The position numbers and the translations under genes are program-made. Shown here piece by piece: positions 18,777 to 28,175 of a stretch of 64,000 nt of DNA. Numbering within the stretch: position 1 is the stretch's first letter; every line of letters begins with the position of its first letter. Below the pieces are notes generated by a model. The model was not told where the DNA came from. It did not search any database and was given only the letters and a program-made list of their open reading frames with translations. This DNA comes from a cyanobiont of Ornithocercus magnificus (GTDB taxonomy: Bacteria; Cyanobacteriota; Cyanobacteriia; PCC-6307; Cyanobiaceae): positions 186,001-250,000 of the forward strand of contig BIMP01000001.1 of NCBI GenBank assembly GCA_007996965.1, written 5' to 3'.

Positions 18777-19505
18777 TTAGACAGCGAGAGCAGCTGCAGC
18801 CATCCTGGTAATCTCCCGGGTGCTGAAGCCAATGTCACTGAGAGCCTCTTGGTAAGCAATCAAGAAGTCTTCGATTAGATCCTCCTTCTCCATTTGGAGG
18901 GCAGCAGCGTCGGAAGCAACTTCCTCGAGCATAGAACGTATTAGGGGAAGATTCTGTCGGTTTGCCGCAATTAGCTCATCCTTGCTGGCCTCGAAGTTTT
19001 GCTTCAGCCATTCCTGACCATAGTTAAGATGACTGTACTCGTCTTTGACGACGCCTTCAGTGATCCTGCGTGCGAAGGGATCAGCTACAGGAATATAGAT
19101 CTGATAAGCGGAGATGGCAAATGCCTCGATCAGCAGGGCCTGGATCAAAAGGCAGGTGACGATTTGACCTTTTTTTAGAGCGGACTGGAAATTGCTATGT
19201 AATGGGCTGAAGAAGTGATTAGCGAATTCCATATCAGCTTTGACCCCCAAGTTTCTACCACAGGAGATAAAGCCCTTCATATGCTTCATCTCCATCTTTG
19301 CGAGCTGGGTCAGTTCTTCCGACTGCTCAGGGATCAGGGTTCCGATCGCAAGATAGTTCTCGTAGGCCTCATGCTCACCCTCAATTACGATCGCGTTGAC
19401 TCGGCTGTAGGCATCTTTGTAAGAGTCGGAGGCAAAATCAGGCACTCTTTCAGAACCATGCTGGCCGCCTGTGACGGCTGCCTCAGGAGCATTGAGGATC
19501 GGCAT
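18777..19505 (-). CDS. ado: Aldehyde-deformylating oxygenase (alkane synthase)
   Basis: 242-residue ferritin-like di-iron enzyme that turns Cn fatty aldehydes into Cn-1 alkanes plus formate, the second step of alkane synthesis. Iron ligands are seen in [34 protein letters not shown] and [11 protein letters not shown]. Length and the C-terminal [11 protein letters not shown]-type tail are typical of marine picocyanobacteria, where the product is mainly pentadecane or heptadecane. Adjacent to aar with a 130-base gap, so possibly separately transcribed. Confidence 0.96.
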   Translation of the reverse strand: MPILNAPEAAVTGGQHGSERVPDFASDSYKDAYSRVNAIVIEGEHEAYENYLAIGTLIPEQSEELTQLAKMEMKHMKGFISCGRNLGVKADMEFANHFFSPLHSNFQSALKKGQIVTCLLIQALLIEAFAISAYQIYIPVADPFARRITEGVVKDEYSHLNYGQEWLKQNFEASKDELIAANRQNLPLIRSMLEEVASDAAALQMEKEDLIEDFLIAYQEALSDIGFSTREITRMAAAALAV

Positions 19506-19581
19506 GGGAAGCGTTCAAACACAGGCAGTAATTACGATTGTAACCAGTATTCGCCGGATTAAAGCCCTCAGAGTTGGCAGA

Positions 19582-20394
19582 TCAGGATCTTGCCGAGATG
19601 TTTCGGGGCGGCCAATCACTGGCCAGCAGTGCGCTAAAGCGCTCAAGCCACTGGTTTTCAAGAGCATTACTCAATGCGGTGCCAAGCTTTGGATTGGCGC
19701 CGCGACTATCGCCAATGACACCATTCTCTGACACCTCAGCCATAAGCCAGGCCCACGGAGCATCACCCTCAAGACTCCAGCCATTTGGAGGTTTAGCAGC
19801 AGGGCTACACGGGTTCTTACCACCTGTAGGTCGTTCTGCTGCTACCAGATTCGGCTCTAGGTGAAGCATAAGACTGGTTTCCATAAGCCCCGCGTGTAAC
19901 CCTTGTACAAGCTCGTCTGATGGAATCAAGTCTTCAAGAGCTTCTATACCACTCCATAAAAAACAGGGATGGACTGCCATACCTGCTGCCCGTTGCCGTA
20001 GTTGGCGGGCTGCTGCTTGCAGCAGCCCAATCTGACCACCATGGGCATTGAGTATTATTAGCCGTTGAGCCCCTTGGGCCGCAAGCTGGGAGCCTACTTC
20101 ACTAACCAAATCGATTAAAAGAGAGGCCGGCAATGTCAAAGTACCGGGAAACCCACTGTGTTCAGGTGAGAAGCCGATAGCCTGTGCAGGCAAGCTCCAG
20201 ATTGGCGCATCTCCAGGCAGCCGTGCCAGCACGCGCTCTGTCAGGCGCTGCGCGAAAATAGCATCGGTAGCAAGTGGTAGGTGAGGTCCATGCTGCTCGC
20301 AAGCGCCGAAGGGCCAGACTAATGTTGCTCTAGGGCGTTTCAGATTGTTAGCAGCCTGATGTGAGCTCAGGTGATGGAAGTAGCGAGTTGCCAT
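19582..20394 (-). CDS. Creatininase family protein
   Basis: 270-residue hydrolase-fold protein of the creatininase superfamily. Metal-binding signatures are FGACEQHGPHLPLATD near residue 30, then GFSPEHSGFPGTL and LNAHGGQIGLL around 115; ETSLMLHL follows near 170. Family members include creatinine amidohydrolase and mycofactocin- or F420-related amidases; cyanobacterial members are uncharacterised and I cannot name a substrate. It is the first gene of the minus-strand series with ado, 76 bases ahead of it. Confidence 0.85.
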   Translation of the reverse strand: MATRYFHHLSSHQAANNLKRPRATLVWPFGACEQHGPHLPLATDAIFAQRLTERVLARLPGDAPIWSLPAQAIGFSPEHSGFPGTLTLPASLLIDLVSEVGSQLAAQGAQRLIILNAHGGQIGLLQAAARQLRQRAAGMAVHPCFLWSGIEALEDLIPSDELVQGLHAGLMETSLMLHLEPNLVAAERPTGGKNPCSPAAKPPNGWSLEGDAPWAWLMAEVSENGVIGDSRGANPKLGTALSNALENQWLERFSALLASDWPPRNISARS

Positions 20395-20719
20395 GCTGTG
20401 TCACTGTTCTTCCGGCTAGAGGCATGCTGATTCCTTGTAATGTTACTGTCAGACTGGTCTGTATTGAGACTACGAACAAGCAAACATCATGATCGGTGCA
20501 GACAGCCCGAAATCCAGCAAGCCGGGGCCAAGGAAGCCTCTCCAGGTAATACGTATCAGCCGCCGAGAGCAGAAACAGCAAAACGGCACCGAAGAACAAG
20601 TAACAGCAGACACAAAGTTCATTCGACCTAGCGATGCGATGAGGACCCCTCTGCGCTTGCAAGGCGAGGCTGGAGATGCACAACTCTCTAACGTTGGAAA
20701 GCCTGAAGGAGGTATGTCA

Positions 20720-21703
20720 ATGACGGATCAGTCCGCCTCAGGCATTCTACCACTCGCTGATCCGTTGCAGGCAACATTGGCTGGAACTCAGCACCATAGT
20801 CGCACTCTCGATGACTTTGACTTTGATGAACAGGCGTTCTTAGCAGCCCTAAATGACAGAGCACCAGTAGGCGGTGCTGGAGATGTGATTACAGGAACAG
20901 TGATTGCCATGGAGACTGATGGCGTATATGTTGATATTGGCGGCAAAGCTGCTGGCTTCATGCCAAAGCGTGAATGTGGCTTTAGCACAATAAGTAACCT
21001 GCGCGAACGCTTCCTAAAAGGGCAGTCTGTAGAGGTCTTAGTTACCCGTGAGCAAGATGCTGATGGTGTGGTGATAGTAAGCTGCCGAGCCCTGTTTCTT
21101 CGTAAGAGTTGGGACCGTGTCAGTCAATTAGCCAAAGGTGGGCAAACACTACAAGTCAAGGTAAGTGGTTGCAATCGCGGTGGTGTCATTTGCGATGCAG
21201 AGGGCCTGCGCGGGTTTATTCCCCGATCTCAACTACGGCAAAGAGAAGATTATGAGACGCTTGTCGGCAGAACTATGGAAGTAGCCTTCCTTGAGGTGAA
21301 TCCTGAAACTCGTAAACTAGTTCTGTCTGAGAGGAAAGCTGTTAACGCAGCGCGCCTCTCAGAACTGAAGGTAGGACAGCTTGTCGAAGGTCGCGTAGTT
21401 TCTCTCAAACCTTATGGGATGTTTATTGATCTGGATAGAGTTATTGGCCTATTACATCAATCGGCAATCACAGGTGGCAGACTACGTTCCCCGCGGGAAG
21501 TATTTGATGTAGGCGATATGCTTAAAGCTGTGGTCACAGAAGTAGATCATGGGCGTAGTCGCATTAGTCTCAGCACAGCCTTGCTAGAAAATCAGCCCGG
21601 TGAATTACTTGTCAACCGCGATAAGGTGATGTTAGAGGCAATAGATCGTATAGATAGAGCTCATGACATTCTTATGCAGCAAAGGCAAAGCGTAGCAGGA
21701 TGA
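20720..21703 (+). CDS. S1 RNA-binding domain protein (ribosomal protein S1 homologue)
   Basis: 327 residues with three S1 domains: GDVITGTVIAMETDGVYVDIGGKAAGFMP (about 55-125), LQVKVSGCNRGGVICDAEGLRGFIPRS (about 140-205) and GQLVEGRVVSLKPYGMFIDLDRVIGLLH (about 225-295). The frame is open from 20489, but AAGGAGGT at 20707-20713 sits six bases before the ATG at 20720 and fixes that start. Cyanobacteria carry short S1 homologues: one is the ribosomal S1, another (nbp1/rps1b) binds RNA. Which of these this is cannot be settled here. Its stop overlaps the next start (ATGA). Confidence 0.88.
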   Translation: MTDQSASGILPLADPLQATLAGTQHHSRTLDDFDFDEQAFLAALNDRAPVGGAGDVITGTVIAMETDGVYVDIGGKAAGFMPKRECGFSTISNLRERFLKGQSVEVLVTREQDADGVVIVSCRALFLRKSWDRVSQLAKGGQTLQVKVSGCNRGGVICDAEGLRGFIPRSQLRQREDYETLVGRTMEVAFLEVNPETRKLVLSERKAVNAARLSELKVGQLVEGRVVSLKPYGMFIDLDRVIGLLHQSAITGGRLRSPREVFDVGDMLKAVVTEVDHGRSRISLSTALLENQPGELLVNRDKVMLEAIDRIDRAHDILMQQRQSVAG

Positions 21704-22563
21704 ACTCTGTTGACTGGGAAATAGACTTTTACTCACGCCCAGTGATCGAAGAAGATGGTAAGAAGAGGTGGGAGTTGCTACTTTGTGCTACACCTGGTAA
21801 TAACGGAGGTGAAATCTTTCGTTGGCAGACGATCTGCCCTGCCACCAGTGTCAATTCAGCTTGGCTGGGCAAGGCTCTTCACGAAGCTATTAGAGCAGCT
21901 GAGATTAGCGGCCATCCAATGCCACGCCGACTGCGCTGTTGGCGTGGCTCGATGAGGACAATGATTCAGCGTGCAGCAGCCCAACTCGACCTTGAGGTAG
22001 TGCTAAGCCGCCGTGCCTATGCACTACGGGAATGGCTTGCCCAAAGAGAACGAGAAGTTTACCCTCTCGAGCCTGGTTTCATACAAAGCCCTCTGTCCTC
22101 TTCTGGGACAGCTACATACCCTCCATCTGTGCCTTTACCAGAAGCAGTACGTGGCGATGCTTGGAGTTGGGCATCTCTGCAGGTGTCAGCACTCATTGAA
22201 GCTGTTGACTGGGACTTCGGATTTGGCAGTCTTGTACCTGTGCCACCAGATCTTGACCGCACCGCCTTAGTACCGGGGCTACGGCTATTTAGCCGTAGCC
22301 GGTCACTTGCCCTAGCCGCGTGGCTAGGTAGCTTAGAGCCGGTAAGCCTAGTAGTTGAAGGAATACAGCTGATACTAGAAGCTGGTTTTGACGACCGCTG
22401 GTTGGTGACTGATCTCGATCCTGACAAGGTAGAAGCCGCCCAACATGCTCTGGCTGCGTCACGGACACAGGCTGCAGGACTTCAGTTTATCGCCGTGCAG
22501 TCTGATGCCAATGCTATTGAACTAGCTGGTTTCTGGATGCTTCGCGATCTGCCCAGCTCATAA
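21700..22563 (+). CDS. Tab2/Atab2-family RNA-binding protein (DUF1092)
   Basis: 287-residue protein opening MNSVDWEIDFYSRPVIEEDGKKRWELLLC, the hallmark of the Tab2 family found in oxygenic phototrophs. Further conserved blocks are PRRLRCWRGSM with an RAAAQLD stretch, and near the C terminus the family's GxFWMLRDLP ending (here AGFWMLRDLPSS). In Chlamydomonas and Arabidopsis, Tab2/Atab2 binds A/U-rich RNA and activates psaB translation. A role in photosystem protein synthesis is thus inferred. It overlaps the S1-domain gene by four bases, which pairs two RNA-binding proteins in one transcript. Confidence 0.9.
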   Translation: MNSVDWEIDFYSRPVIEEDGKKRWELLLCATPGNNGGEIFRWQTICPATSVNSAWLGKALHEAIRAAEISGHPMPRRLRCWRGSMRTMIQRAAAQLDLEVVLSRRAYALREWLAQREREVYPLEPGFIQSPLSSSGTATYPPSVPLPEAVRGDAWSWASLQVSALIEAVDWDFGFGSLVPVPPDLDRTALVPGLRLFSRSRSLALAAWLGSLEPVSLVVEGIQLILEAGFDDRWLVTDLDPDKVEAAQHALAASRTQAAGLQFIAVQSDANAIELAGFWMLRDLPSS

Positions 22564-22862
22564 CAAATCCCTAAATTTATACATTGCACTACATACTCTT
22601 AATAAACTAATGTTAATAAGCGCATCAACAGCACCCACAGACATAGAGCTAAATTAATAATAAGCAAAGTATTATCATGGGTTTATGATAATGACCTTTA
22701 GCAAGGCTAAGTTTAACTTGCTAGCTAGACGCAAACTGGAATCACAGCTCTTAGAGCAAGCTTAAACAAGAAGCTCAGAAATTCAAGGAAGCTGTCCACA
22801 GGGAGCTTTCTAGCTGGAGACATATTGTCTAGATGCTTGGCATTGACGAGAATCAAGCCTAC
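22564..22862. other. Gene-free convergent spacer
   Basis: About 300 A/T-rich bases between two converging transcripts. An inverted repeat ATTATCAT (22671-22678)/ATGATAAT (22685-22692) with a six-base loop is the only structure seen. It could act as a weak bidirectional terminator. No peptide gene is recognisable. Confidence 0.45.
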
Positions 22863-23087
22863 CTATGAGCCAAGATCACTCTCATTGGCTTTAGCTGTTA
22901 CACTACTCTGTGAAGGTAGAAGCTGTGCAAGTATACCAGCACTGAGCAGTAGCAAACCAAGACCAATGGCAAGGGGTCGATTTACCTCTACTGAGCTGGA
23001 ATTCCACACAGCGCTGCTAAGGAAAGCTCCCCCGAGCAGTAAGCAGGGAACAAGTACAATACCCCGTGCCACCTTGTTATTTGTCAT
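22863..23087 (-). CDS. Small two-helix membrane protein of unknown function
   Basis: 74 residues with two strong hydrophobic helices (about 8-27, IVLVPCLLLGGAFLSSAV; and 37-58, PLAIGLGLLLLSAGILAQLL) and a short polar tail. I do not recognise a function. It overlaps the SNase-like gene by 11 bases and is third in the ilvB transcript. Composition and helix layout look like a genuine picocyanobacterial hypothetical protein. Confidence 0.6.
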   Translation of the reverse strand: MTNNKVARGIVLVPCLLLGGAFLSSAVWNSSSVEVNRPLAIGLGLLLLSAGILAQLLPSQSSVTAKANESDLGS

Positions 23088-23472
23088 TGCCTAGGTACAT
23101 TTCTGCTGTGGAACACCCTGATTTGCCGAGACCAGCAGCGATTAATCCTTGGCTCAGATCAATAGGTTCCCCAAGAGGTGTAACCTCTGCTACTAGAAGT
23201 CCCTTGTCGGAGCCCTGTGGCCGGAGATTCACACGACGTCGGCGCGGGAGTTCGTGACGGAGCCAGTTCACGGCGTCATCTTCATGGGCAGGGTCTACAG
23301 AAAGGCAGGACAGCTTCACAGTGTAAGTACGGTTACGGTCGCCGATTTGCAGTAGAGACGAGCTGCGTACCTGAAGGACTTCAGCTGCGTATACAGTTGG
23401 AGAGACTACAAATAGTAACACGGATATGCAAGCTATCCGCACTAAAAAATCACCACACCAACTGCCACTCAT
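23077..23472 (-). CDS. Secreted SNase-like small protein
   Basis: 131 residues with an N-terminal signal peptide or anchor (IACISVLLFVVSPTVYAAE, probable cleavage after AYA-type sequence near residue 29). The mature part resembles a cut-down staphylococcal-nuclease (OB) fold: VLQVRSSSLLQIGDRNRTYTV, LSCLSVDPAHEDDAVNWLR, RRRRVNLRP and DLSQGLIAAGLGKSGC. The full catalytic Arg/Glu set of thermonuclease is not evident, so nuclease activity is doubtful. Its start overlaps the ilvB stop by four bases (ATGA), indicating translational coupling. Confidence 0.65.
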   Translation of the reverse strand: MSGSWCGDFLVRIACISVLLFVVSPTVYAAEVLQVRSSSLLQIGDRNRTYTVKLSCLSVDPAHEDDAVNWLRHELPRRRRVNLRPQGSDKGLLVAEVTPLGEPIDLSQGLIAAGLGKSGCSTAEMYLGNDK

Positions 23473-25322
23473 AAAGATGCTCCGCAGTCAGGACAGAATC
23501 GGTGATCATGGGCTGTTGTGGAGAAGCATGCTGAGCAAGTACGAATGGAGTCCATAGCTAGCTCAGGATGACAAGGCAAACCAACCATCTGGGCATTGCT
23601 TTTGCCTGGTGGAACCATTGGATAGCAATTTTCGCCTCGGCGCACATGTACATCTACTAGGACTGGGGCAGACATCGAGAATGCATCCTGGAGACGGGGG
23701 CGTAACTCGTGGCGCTCAGTAATCAGGAGACCCTCAACACCAAAAGCCTTGGCAAGAGCAGGAAAATCAGGCATGCCAGGCAGCATATCTGAGGCGGAGT
23801 AGCGCTGGCCATAGAAACGTTCTTGCCACTGGCGTACCATTCCCTGCCAACGATTATTGATAATAACAATTTTTACAGGCAGTTGGTACTGGGCCAATGT
23901 GGCAAGCTCCTGAATATTCATCAAGATGCTTGCATCACCGGCAATGCAAACAACAGATTGTGCAGGAAAGTTGGCCTGGACTCCAAGAGCAGCAGGCACG
24001 CCAAAACCCATGGTGCCAAGACCAGCACTGCTAATCCAATGACGCGGACTAGAACGTAGATACTGTGCTGCCCACATTTGATGTTGTCCGACGTCGGTCG
24101 TAACGAAAGCACCATCTGCTAGGTCACGGATCGCGAGAAGTACCTCTTGAGGATATATGGCGCCCTCTGCAGGCGGGATAGCAAGAGGATAGTTCTGTTT
24201 CCAGAAATCAATACGCCGAAGCCAAGAAGATGTACAAGGATTGGCTGGATGCTCTCTTGCCAGCTTCAACATCAGCTCTAAACTTTTGTGCACATCACCG
24301 AGAACAGCTATATCAGCCCGTCGGTTCTTGCCTATCTCAGCAGGATCAATTTCAAAGTGAACTACGCGAGCACGCGGCGCGAAAGTATCAAGCTTACCAG
24401 TGACCCGATCATCAAACCGAGCTCCGATAGCAATAAGAAGATCACACTCGGTGACAGCAAAGTTAGCATATGCTGTACCGTGCATTCCTAACATGCCAAC
24501 AGAAAGAGGGTCACGCTCATCAAAGGCGCCTTTACCCATTAGCGTAGTTGTGACAGGCAGACGGAAGCGACTGGCAAGTTCGGATATGGCCTTATGAGCA
24601 CCTGCTGAGACAGCACCACCACCTACGTAGAGCAGCGGACGCTGAGCAGATGTGATGAGTCCGAGCGCAGCCTCTATTGCTTGGTGGTCTGGTGATGAAG
24701 GCATAGTAAAACCGCTAGGGCGGCAACTACCTGGTTCTACCGGTACATAGTCAAACTCCTCTTGTCCCACATCTTTTGGGATATCGATTAACACAGGACC
24801 AGGTCGACCAGATGCGGCGATTAGGAAGGCTTCAGCAACAACAACTGCGAGATTGGCAGGATCGCGCACTACCCAGGAGTGTTTCACGATCGGTAAGGTG
24901 ATCCCGAAAATATCAGTCTCCTGGAAGGCATCTGTGCCAATTGCGTCACGTGGTACCTGACCAGTGATAATAACTATTGGTACTGAGTCCATCTGGGCTG
25001 TTGCTATGCCTGTTACAAGGTTTGTGGCACCAGGTCCTGAGGTTCCGAAGCAGACTCCAACACGGCCAGTAGCTCGAGAATATGCATCAGCAGCATGCGC
25101 CCCACCTTGCTCATGGCGTACCAGGATGTGTTGCAGCCAGCCTTCAGACTCAGCTCTATGCACAGCATCGTAAATTGGTAGAATCGCACCGCCGGGGTAA
25201 CCAAAGATGATATTGACGCCGTGGCGGCGCAGAGCGTCCATGAGTGCATCTGCTCCAGTAAGGCGCTGTGATCTTATGTTACAGGCTTTATTAGATGTTG
25301 TTCTGGGGGAACTGACAATCAC
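23469..25322 (-). CDS. ilvB: Acetolactate synthase large subunit with C-terminal zinc-ribbon
   Basis: 617-residue thiamine-diphosphate enzyme that condenses pyruvate into acetolactate (or acetohydroxybutyrate) for Val, Leu and Ile. Features: GADALMDALRRHGVNIIFGYPGGAILPIYDA with the catalytic Glu later in VRHEQGGAHAADAY, GTSGPGATNLVTG, and the ThDP motif GDASILMNIQELATLAQY through NNRWQGMVRQWQ. After the normal end (about 590) comes a 25-residue tail with CSAC and CPDC separated by ten residues, a short zinc-ribbon pattern absent from enteric IlvB. I recall similar tails in picocyanobacterial IlvB but cannot confirm it here. Confidence 0.96.
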   Translation of the reverse strand: MIVSSPRTTSNKACNIRSQRLTGADALMDALRRHGVNIIFGYPGGAILPIYDAVHRAESEGWLQHILVRHEQGGAHAADAYSRATGRVGVCFGTSGPGATNLVTGIATAQMDSVPIVIITGQVPRDAIGTDAFQETDIFGITLPIVKHSWVVRDPANLAVVVAEAFLIAASGRPGPVLIDIPKDVGQEEFDYVPVEPGSCRPSGFTMPSSPDHQAIEAALGLITSAQRPLLYVGGGAVSAGAHKAISELASRFRLPVTTTLMGKGAFDERDPLSVGMLGMHGTAYANFAVTECDLLIAIGARFDDRVTGKLDTFAPRARVVHFEIDPAEIGKNRRADIAVLGDVHKSLELMLKLAREHPANPCTSSWLRRIDFWKQNYPLAIPPAEGAIYPQEVLLAIRDLADGAFVTTDVGQHQMWAAQYLRSSPRHWISSAGLGTMGFGVPAALGVQANFPAQSVVCIAGDASILMNIQELATLAQYQLPVKIVIINNRWQGMVRQWQERFYGQRYSASDMLPGMPDFPALAKAFGVEGLLITERHELRPRLQDAFSMSAPVLVDVHVRRGENCYPMVPPGKSNAQMVGLPCHPELAMDSIRTCSACFSTTAHDHRFCPDCGASL

Positions 25323-25408
25323 GCCAACAGACCGATTGGATTAACCTTAGAGGCTTAGCGGTCTGCTGAGCACAAAATAACTTAAAGATATCACCGCATC
25401 ATCGCATG

Positions 25409-26587
25409 CTAGAGCAGTCCAAGGGCGTGAAGTGGACCATGACCGCTGATCACCTCGAGCAGGAAGGCGGAGAAGCCGATCATGGCTAACCGGCCGTTCC
25501 AGACCTCAGAGCTGTTGCTCCAGCCCCACTCCCATTTCTCCTGGGGGTAAAGCCTCACCATTGTTGGAAGCTCTGCCGCCTCTTCAAGACCGACCTCAGG
25601 GCCATTCAAGCTTGCAATGACGAGATCAGCTAATCCTTCGATGAATGGTGGATGAATGTCGAGAGCAGGAACGCGACGAAAATGAGAGATTCCAGCTTCC
25701 TTTGCAATCTCACGGTATTCAATATCTATTTCCTCAAGGGTTTCTATGTGCTCACTGACAAAGCTAATAGGCACCACCACGAGATCCTTGGTACCAGAGC
25801 GACCTAGTTTCTCAAGGGCCTCGTCTGTGTAAGGCTTTAACCACTCGACTGGACCAACTCTACTTTGGTAGGCCAGGGTGTGAGGATTGCCATGACCCAA
25901 CTGTCTTTCGAGTTCCTCCATGATCAGCATGCTGCATGCCTCAATCTCCTTCTGATATGGATCACCCGCTTCTTCAACATAGCTTTTGGGAACTCCATGA
26001 GCACTGAAGAAGATATGAGCAGTCTGAGGTTCAGAACAAGCTTTGACCTGCGATGTAATGAGCTCGACCATTGCACTGATATAGCCAGGGTGGTCAAACC
26101 AGCTCCGGATACAGCGGAGGGGTATGCTGTTAAATGCTGGGTCAAGCTGGCGTAGGCGCTGCAGCTCACGAAAGCTTGAACCACTAGTGCTAATTGAAAA
26201 GTGTGGGTAGAGTGGCAGTACCACAACTTCATCAACTCCATCCGCCGTCAGGTCAGCAACTGCCGACTTAGTGAAAGGATGCCAGTACCGCATTGCTACG
26301 TAGGTAGTAGCTTCGACGCCGCGCTGCCGCAGTATGTTTTGAAGCTCATGCGCTTGTTGCTCAGTAATCCTTCGCAACGGAGAGCCACCACCGATAGACC
26401 TATAGGCTTCCTGGGACTTACGACTGCGCAGAGTGCTGATCAGCCAAGCCAGAGGCTTCTGGAACGCAGGAATCGGCAGCCTGATGATCTCTGGGTCGGC
26501 AAACAGGTTGTATAGGAAGGGGCCAACGTCCTGGATTTGCTCCGGACCGCCAAGATTTAGCAGCAGTACCCCGACCGTTGACATCAA
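25409..26587 (-). CDS. hemH: Ferrochelatase with C-terminal chlorophyll a/b-binding-type helix
   Basis: 392-residue enzyme inserting Fe2+ into protoporphyrin IX. The catalytic domain (about 1-320) shows [52 protein letters not shown] with the catalytic His, and [17 protein letters not shown]. After a proline-containing linker, the last 40 residues ([20 protein letters not shown]) form a CAB/HLIP-like helix with the ExxNxRxxM-type pattern. In Synechocystis this tail helps ferrochelatase dimerise and links heme to chlorophyll synthesis. An ATG at codon 2 is an alternative start. Confidence 0.97.
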   Translation of the reverse strand: MMSTVGVLLLNLGGPEQIQDVGPFLYNLFADPEIIRLPIPAFQKPLAWLISTLRSRKSQEAYRSIGGGSPLRRITEQQAHELQNILRQRGVEATTYVAMRYWHPFTKSAVADLTADGVDEVVVLPLYPHFSISTSGSSFRELQRLRQLDPAFNSIPLRCIRSWFDHPGYISAMVELITSQVKACSEPQTAHIFFSAHGVPKSYVEEAGDPYQKEIEACSMLIMEELERQLGHGNPHTLAYQSRVGPVEWLKPYTDEALEKLGRSGTKDLVVVPISFVSEHIETLEEIDIEYREIAKEAGISHFRRVPALDIHPPFIEGLADLVIASLNGPEVGLEEAAELPTMVRLYPQEKWEWGWSNSSEVWNGRLAMIGFSAFLLEVISGHGPLHALGLL

Positions 26588-27545
26588 ATCCAGTGCTCGA
26601 GGGGTTGAGCGTAACTCGCGTGAAGGCTCGATTGATCCTTGTCAAGTCTAGTTGCGAGTCCAGGGCCTGCCCTCGATACCTGCAGAGCTTGTCCCAGACA
26701 GCAGCACCGTAACCTACGAGAATTAACAGTGAGGATGAAAAACGGAATATTTCTGTTACTATAGTCTAAGTTGTGGTTGCAAGCGCAAACTCAATAAAGC
26801 CTATTGTAAATGAACCAATCTAGAGCTAGTTGTGTGTATAGATATTATATAGGGCATAACTGGTTAAGCTCAGACTACTGGTTATCTGGGCATACCTAGA
26901 TTCCGTCAACTGTGCTCAGGCGAGCATCAAGCAGCTTCTACTGGCAGTAGTTACTGCAGCGAGGTCAGCCCAGGAGCAAAAACCATTCACAATGTCTCGA
27001 GAATGCAATGTCTGCTAAGAATACGCTCCCCGTAGTTGTCTACTACATTAGCATTTACAATTCAGATTGTGAATTGTCTAATCTTGGTTAGTAGCAAGCC
27101 TATAGCCTGCTATACAAGTCAGAGCAGCACGGCTGCTAAACTAAAACTTGGTCTCCTAAAGTCTTAGCTGTCACGAATAATGCGAGTGCTAATCTGCTTA
27201 GCGCAAGATGTTCCAGACCAGGCGAGCTACCATCTTAGGAGCGCCACAATAGCTCAGTAAGTGCCTGAGCTAGCTACTGTCGTCTACAGTCGCTTGGTGA
27301 GATGCTAATATTATGAGATGTAGTAGAGTAACTGAATAGACTCATACGCTCGTACAGGGTATACTGTCCACAGTATCATTATGTATTTCTGTAAAGCCTG
27401 CTAAGAGTGCTACAGTCAATTATGTGCCATATTAGCAATAGATCTTACAGGCTTAGCTCATAGCTACCACTGTGAGCTGCAATGCTCAACTTGCGCAATT
27501 AGCACAGTGTAGTGAACTCAACTACTAAAGCAAGCAGGGCACATC
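26588..27545. other. Gene-free kilobase between hemH and a methyltransferase gene
   Basis: About 960 bases with no open frame that resembles a protein on either strand, and no tRNA-like cloverleaf or TTCGA loop seen. Two tidy inverted repeats stand out: ACAATTCA (27057-27064)/TGAATTGT (27070-27077), and ATACTGT/ACAGTAT spanning 27361-27376. It holds the divergent promoters of hemH and the methyltransferase, but is far longer than promoters need. Confidence 0.55.
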
Positions 27546-28175
27546 ATGGCATCCTTTTTTAGAACTCTTGCCTACCGCTATAGGTGGATCTATGATTCTT
27601 TGACAATGCTCTCTTCTCTAAGTGTTGGCGGTGTACATCGCCTGCGACATCTAGGTCTAGAAGCTCTACAGCCTAGTCTATGTCCGGGTGCCAAGATATT
27701 GGATCTCTGTTGCGGCAGTGGTGAAGCAGCTGCGCCTTGGCTTGCTGCTGGCTTTGAGGTTACCGGACTCGATATTGCCCCAAATGCTCTTGATCTAGCT
27801 AGACGGCGATACCCTAGGCTGTGCACAGTAGAGGGACTGGCTGAAGATCCGCCTCTGCCAGACAAAACTTTTGACGTAGTCCAGTTAAGCGTAGCTCTAC
27901 ATGAGTTTTCTCGGCCAGAACGTAAACTGGTACTGCAAAGCTGCAAGCGACTTCTACGCTCTGGCGGATGGTTAATAGTTGTTGATCTACACCCTGCAGG
28001 CGCATTGATGTATTTGCCGCAGCGCCTCTTCTGCATGCTGTTTGAAACTGATACAGCAACAGACATGTTGAAAGATGATTTACCGGCCCAGCTCCAGCAT
28101 CTGGGCTTCACGCAAGTGGAGCAACGCTTGCTAGCGGGCAAAGCACTACAACTCATAACTAGTTATCAGCCATGA
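27546..28175 (+). CDS. SAM-dependent methyltransferase (class I, UbiE-like)
   Basis: 209 residues. SAM-binding motif I is ILDLCCGSGEAAAPWLAAGFEVTGLDIAPNAL (about residues 45-75); motif II lies around FDVVQLSVALHEF and motif III around LLRSGGWLIVVDLHPAG. The YRWIYDSLTMLSSLSVGG opening resembles quinone or chlorophyll-pathway methyltransferases that begin with YDxxxxxxS. Substrate cannot be decided. Its stop overlaps the cobO start by four bases. Confidence 0.82.
   Translation: MASFFRTLAYRYRWIYDSLTMLSSLSVGGVHRLRHLGLEALQPSLCPGAKILDLCCGSGEAAAPWLAAGFEVTGLDIAPNALDLARRRYPRLCTVEGLAEDPPLPDKTFDVVQLSVALHEFSRPERKLVLQSCKRLLRSGGWLIVVDLHPAGALMYLPQRLFCMLFETDTATDMLKDDLPAQLQHLGFTQVEQRLLAGKALQLITSYQP

Noticed and set aside
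20348-20683. 111-residue minus-strand frame upstream of the creatininase-like gene
   Set aside because: Peptide is unrelated to any family, overlaps that gene and the leader of the S1-domain gene, and has no start context.
27242-27320. Possible tRNA in the gene-free kilobase, suggested by an AGCTCAGTAAG-type stretch
   Set aside because: No matching acceptor stem or TTCGA-type loop at the right distance on either strand.
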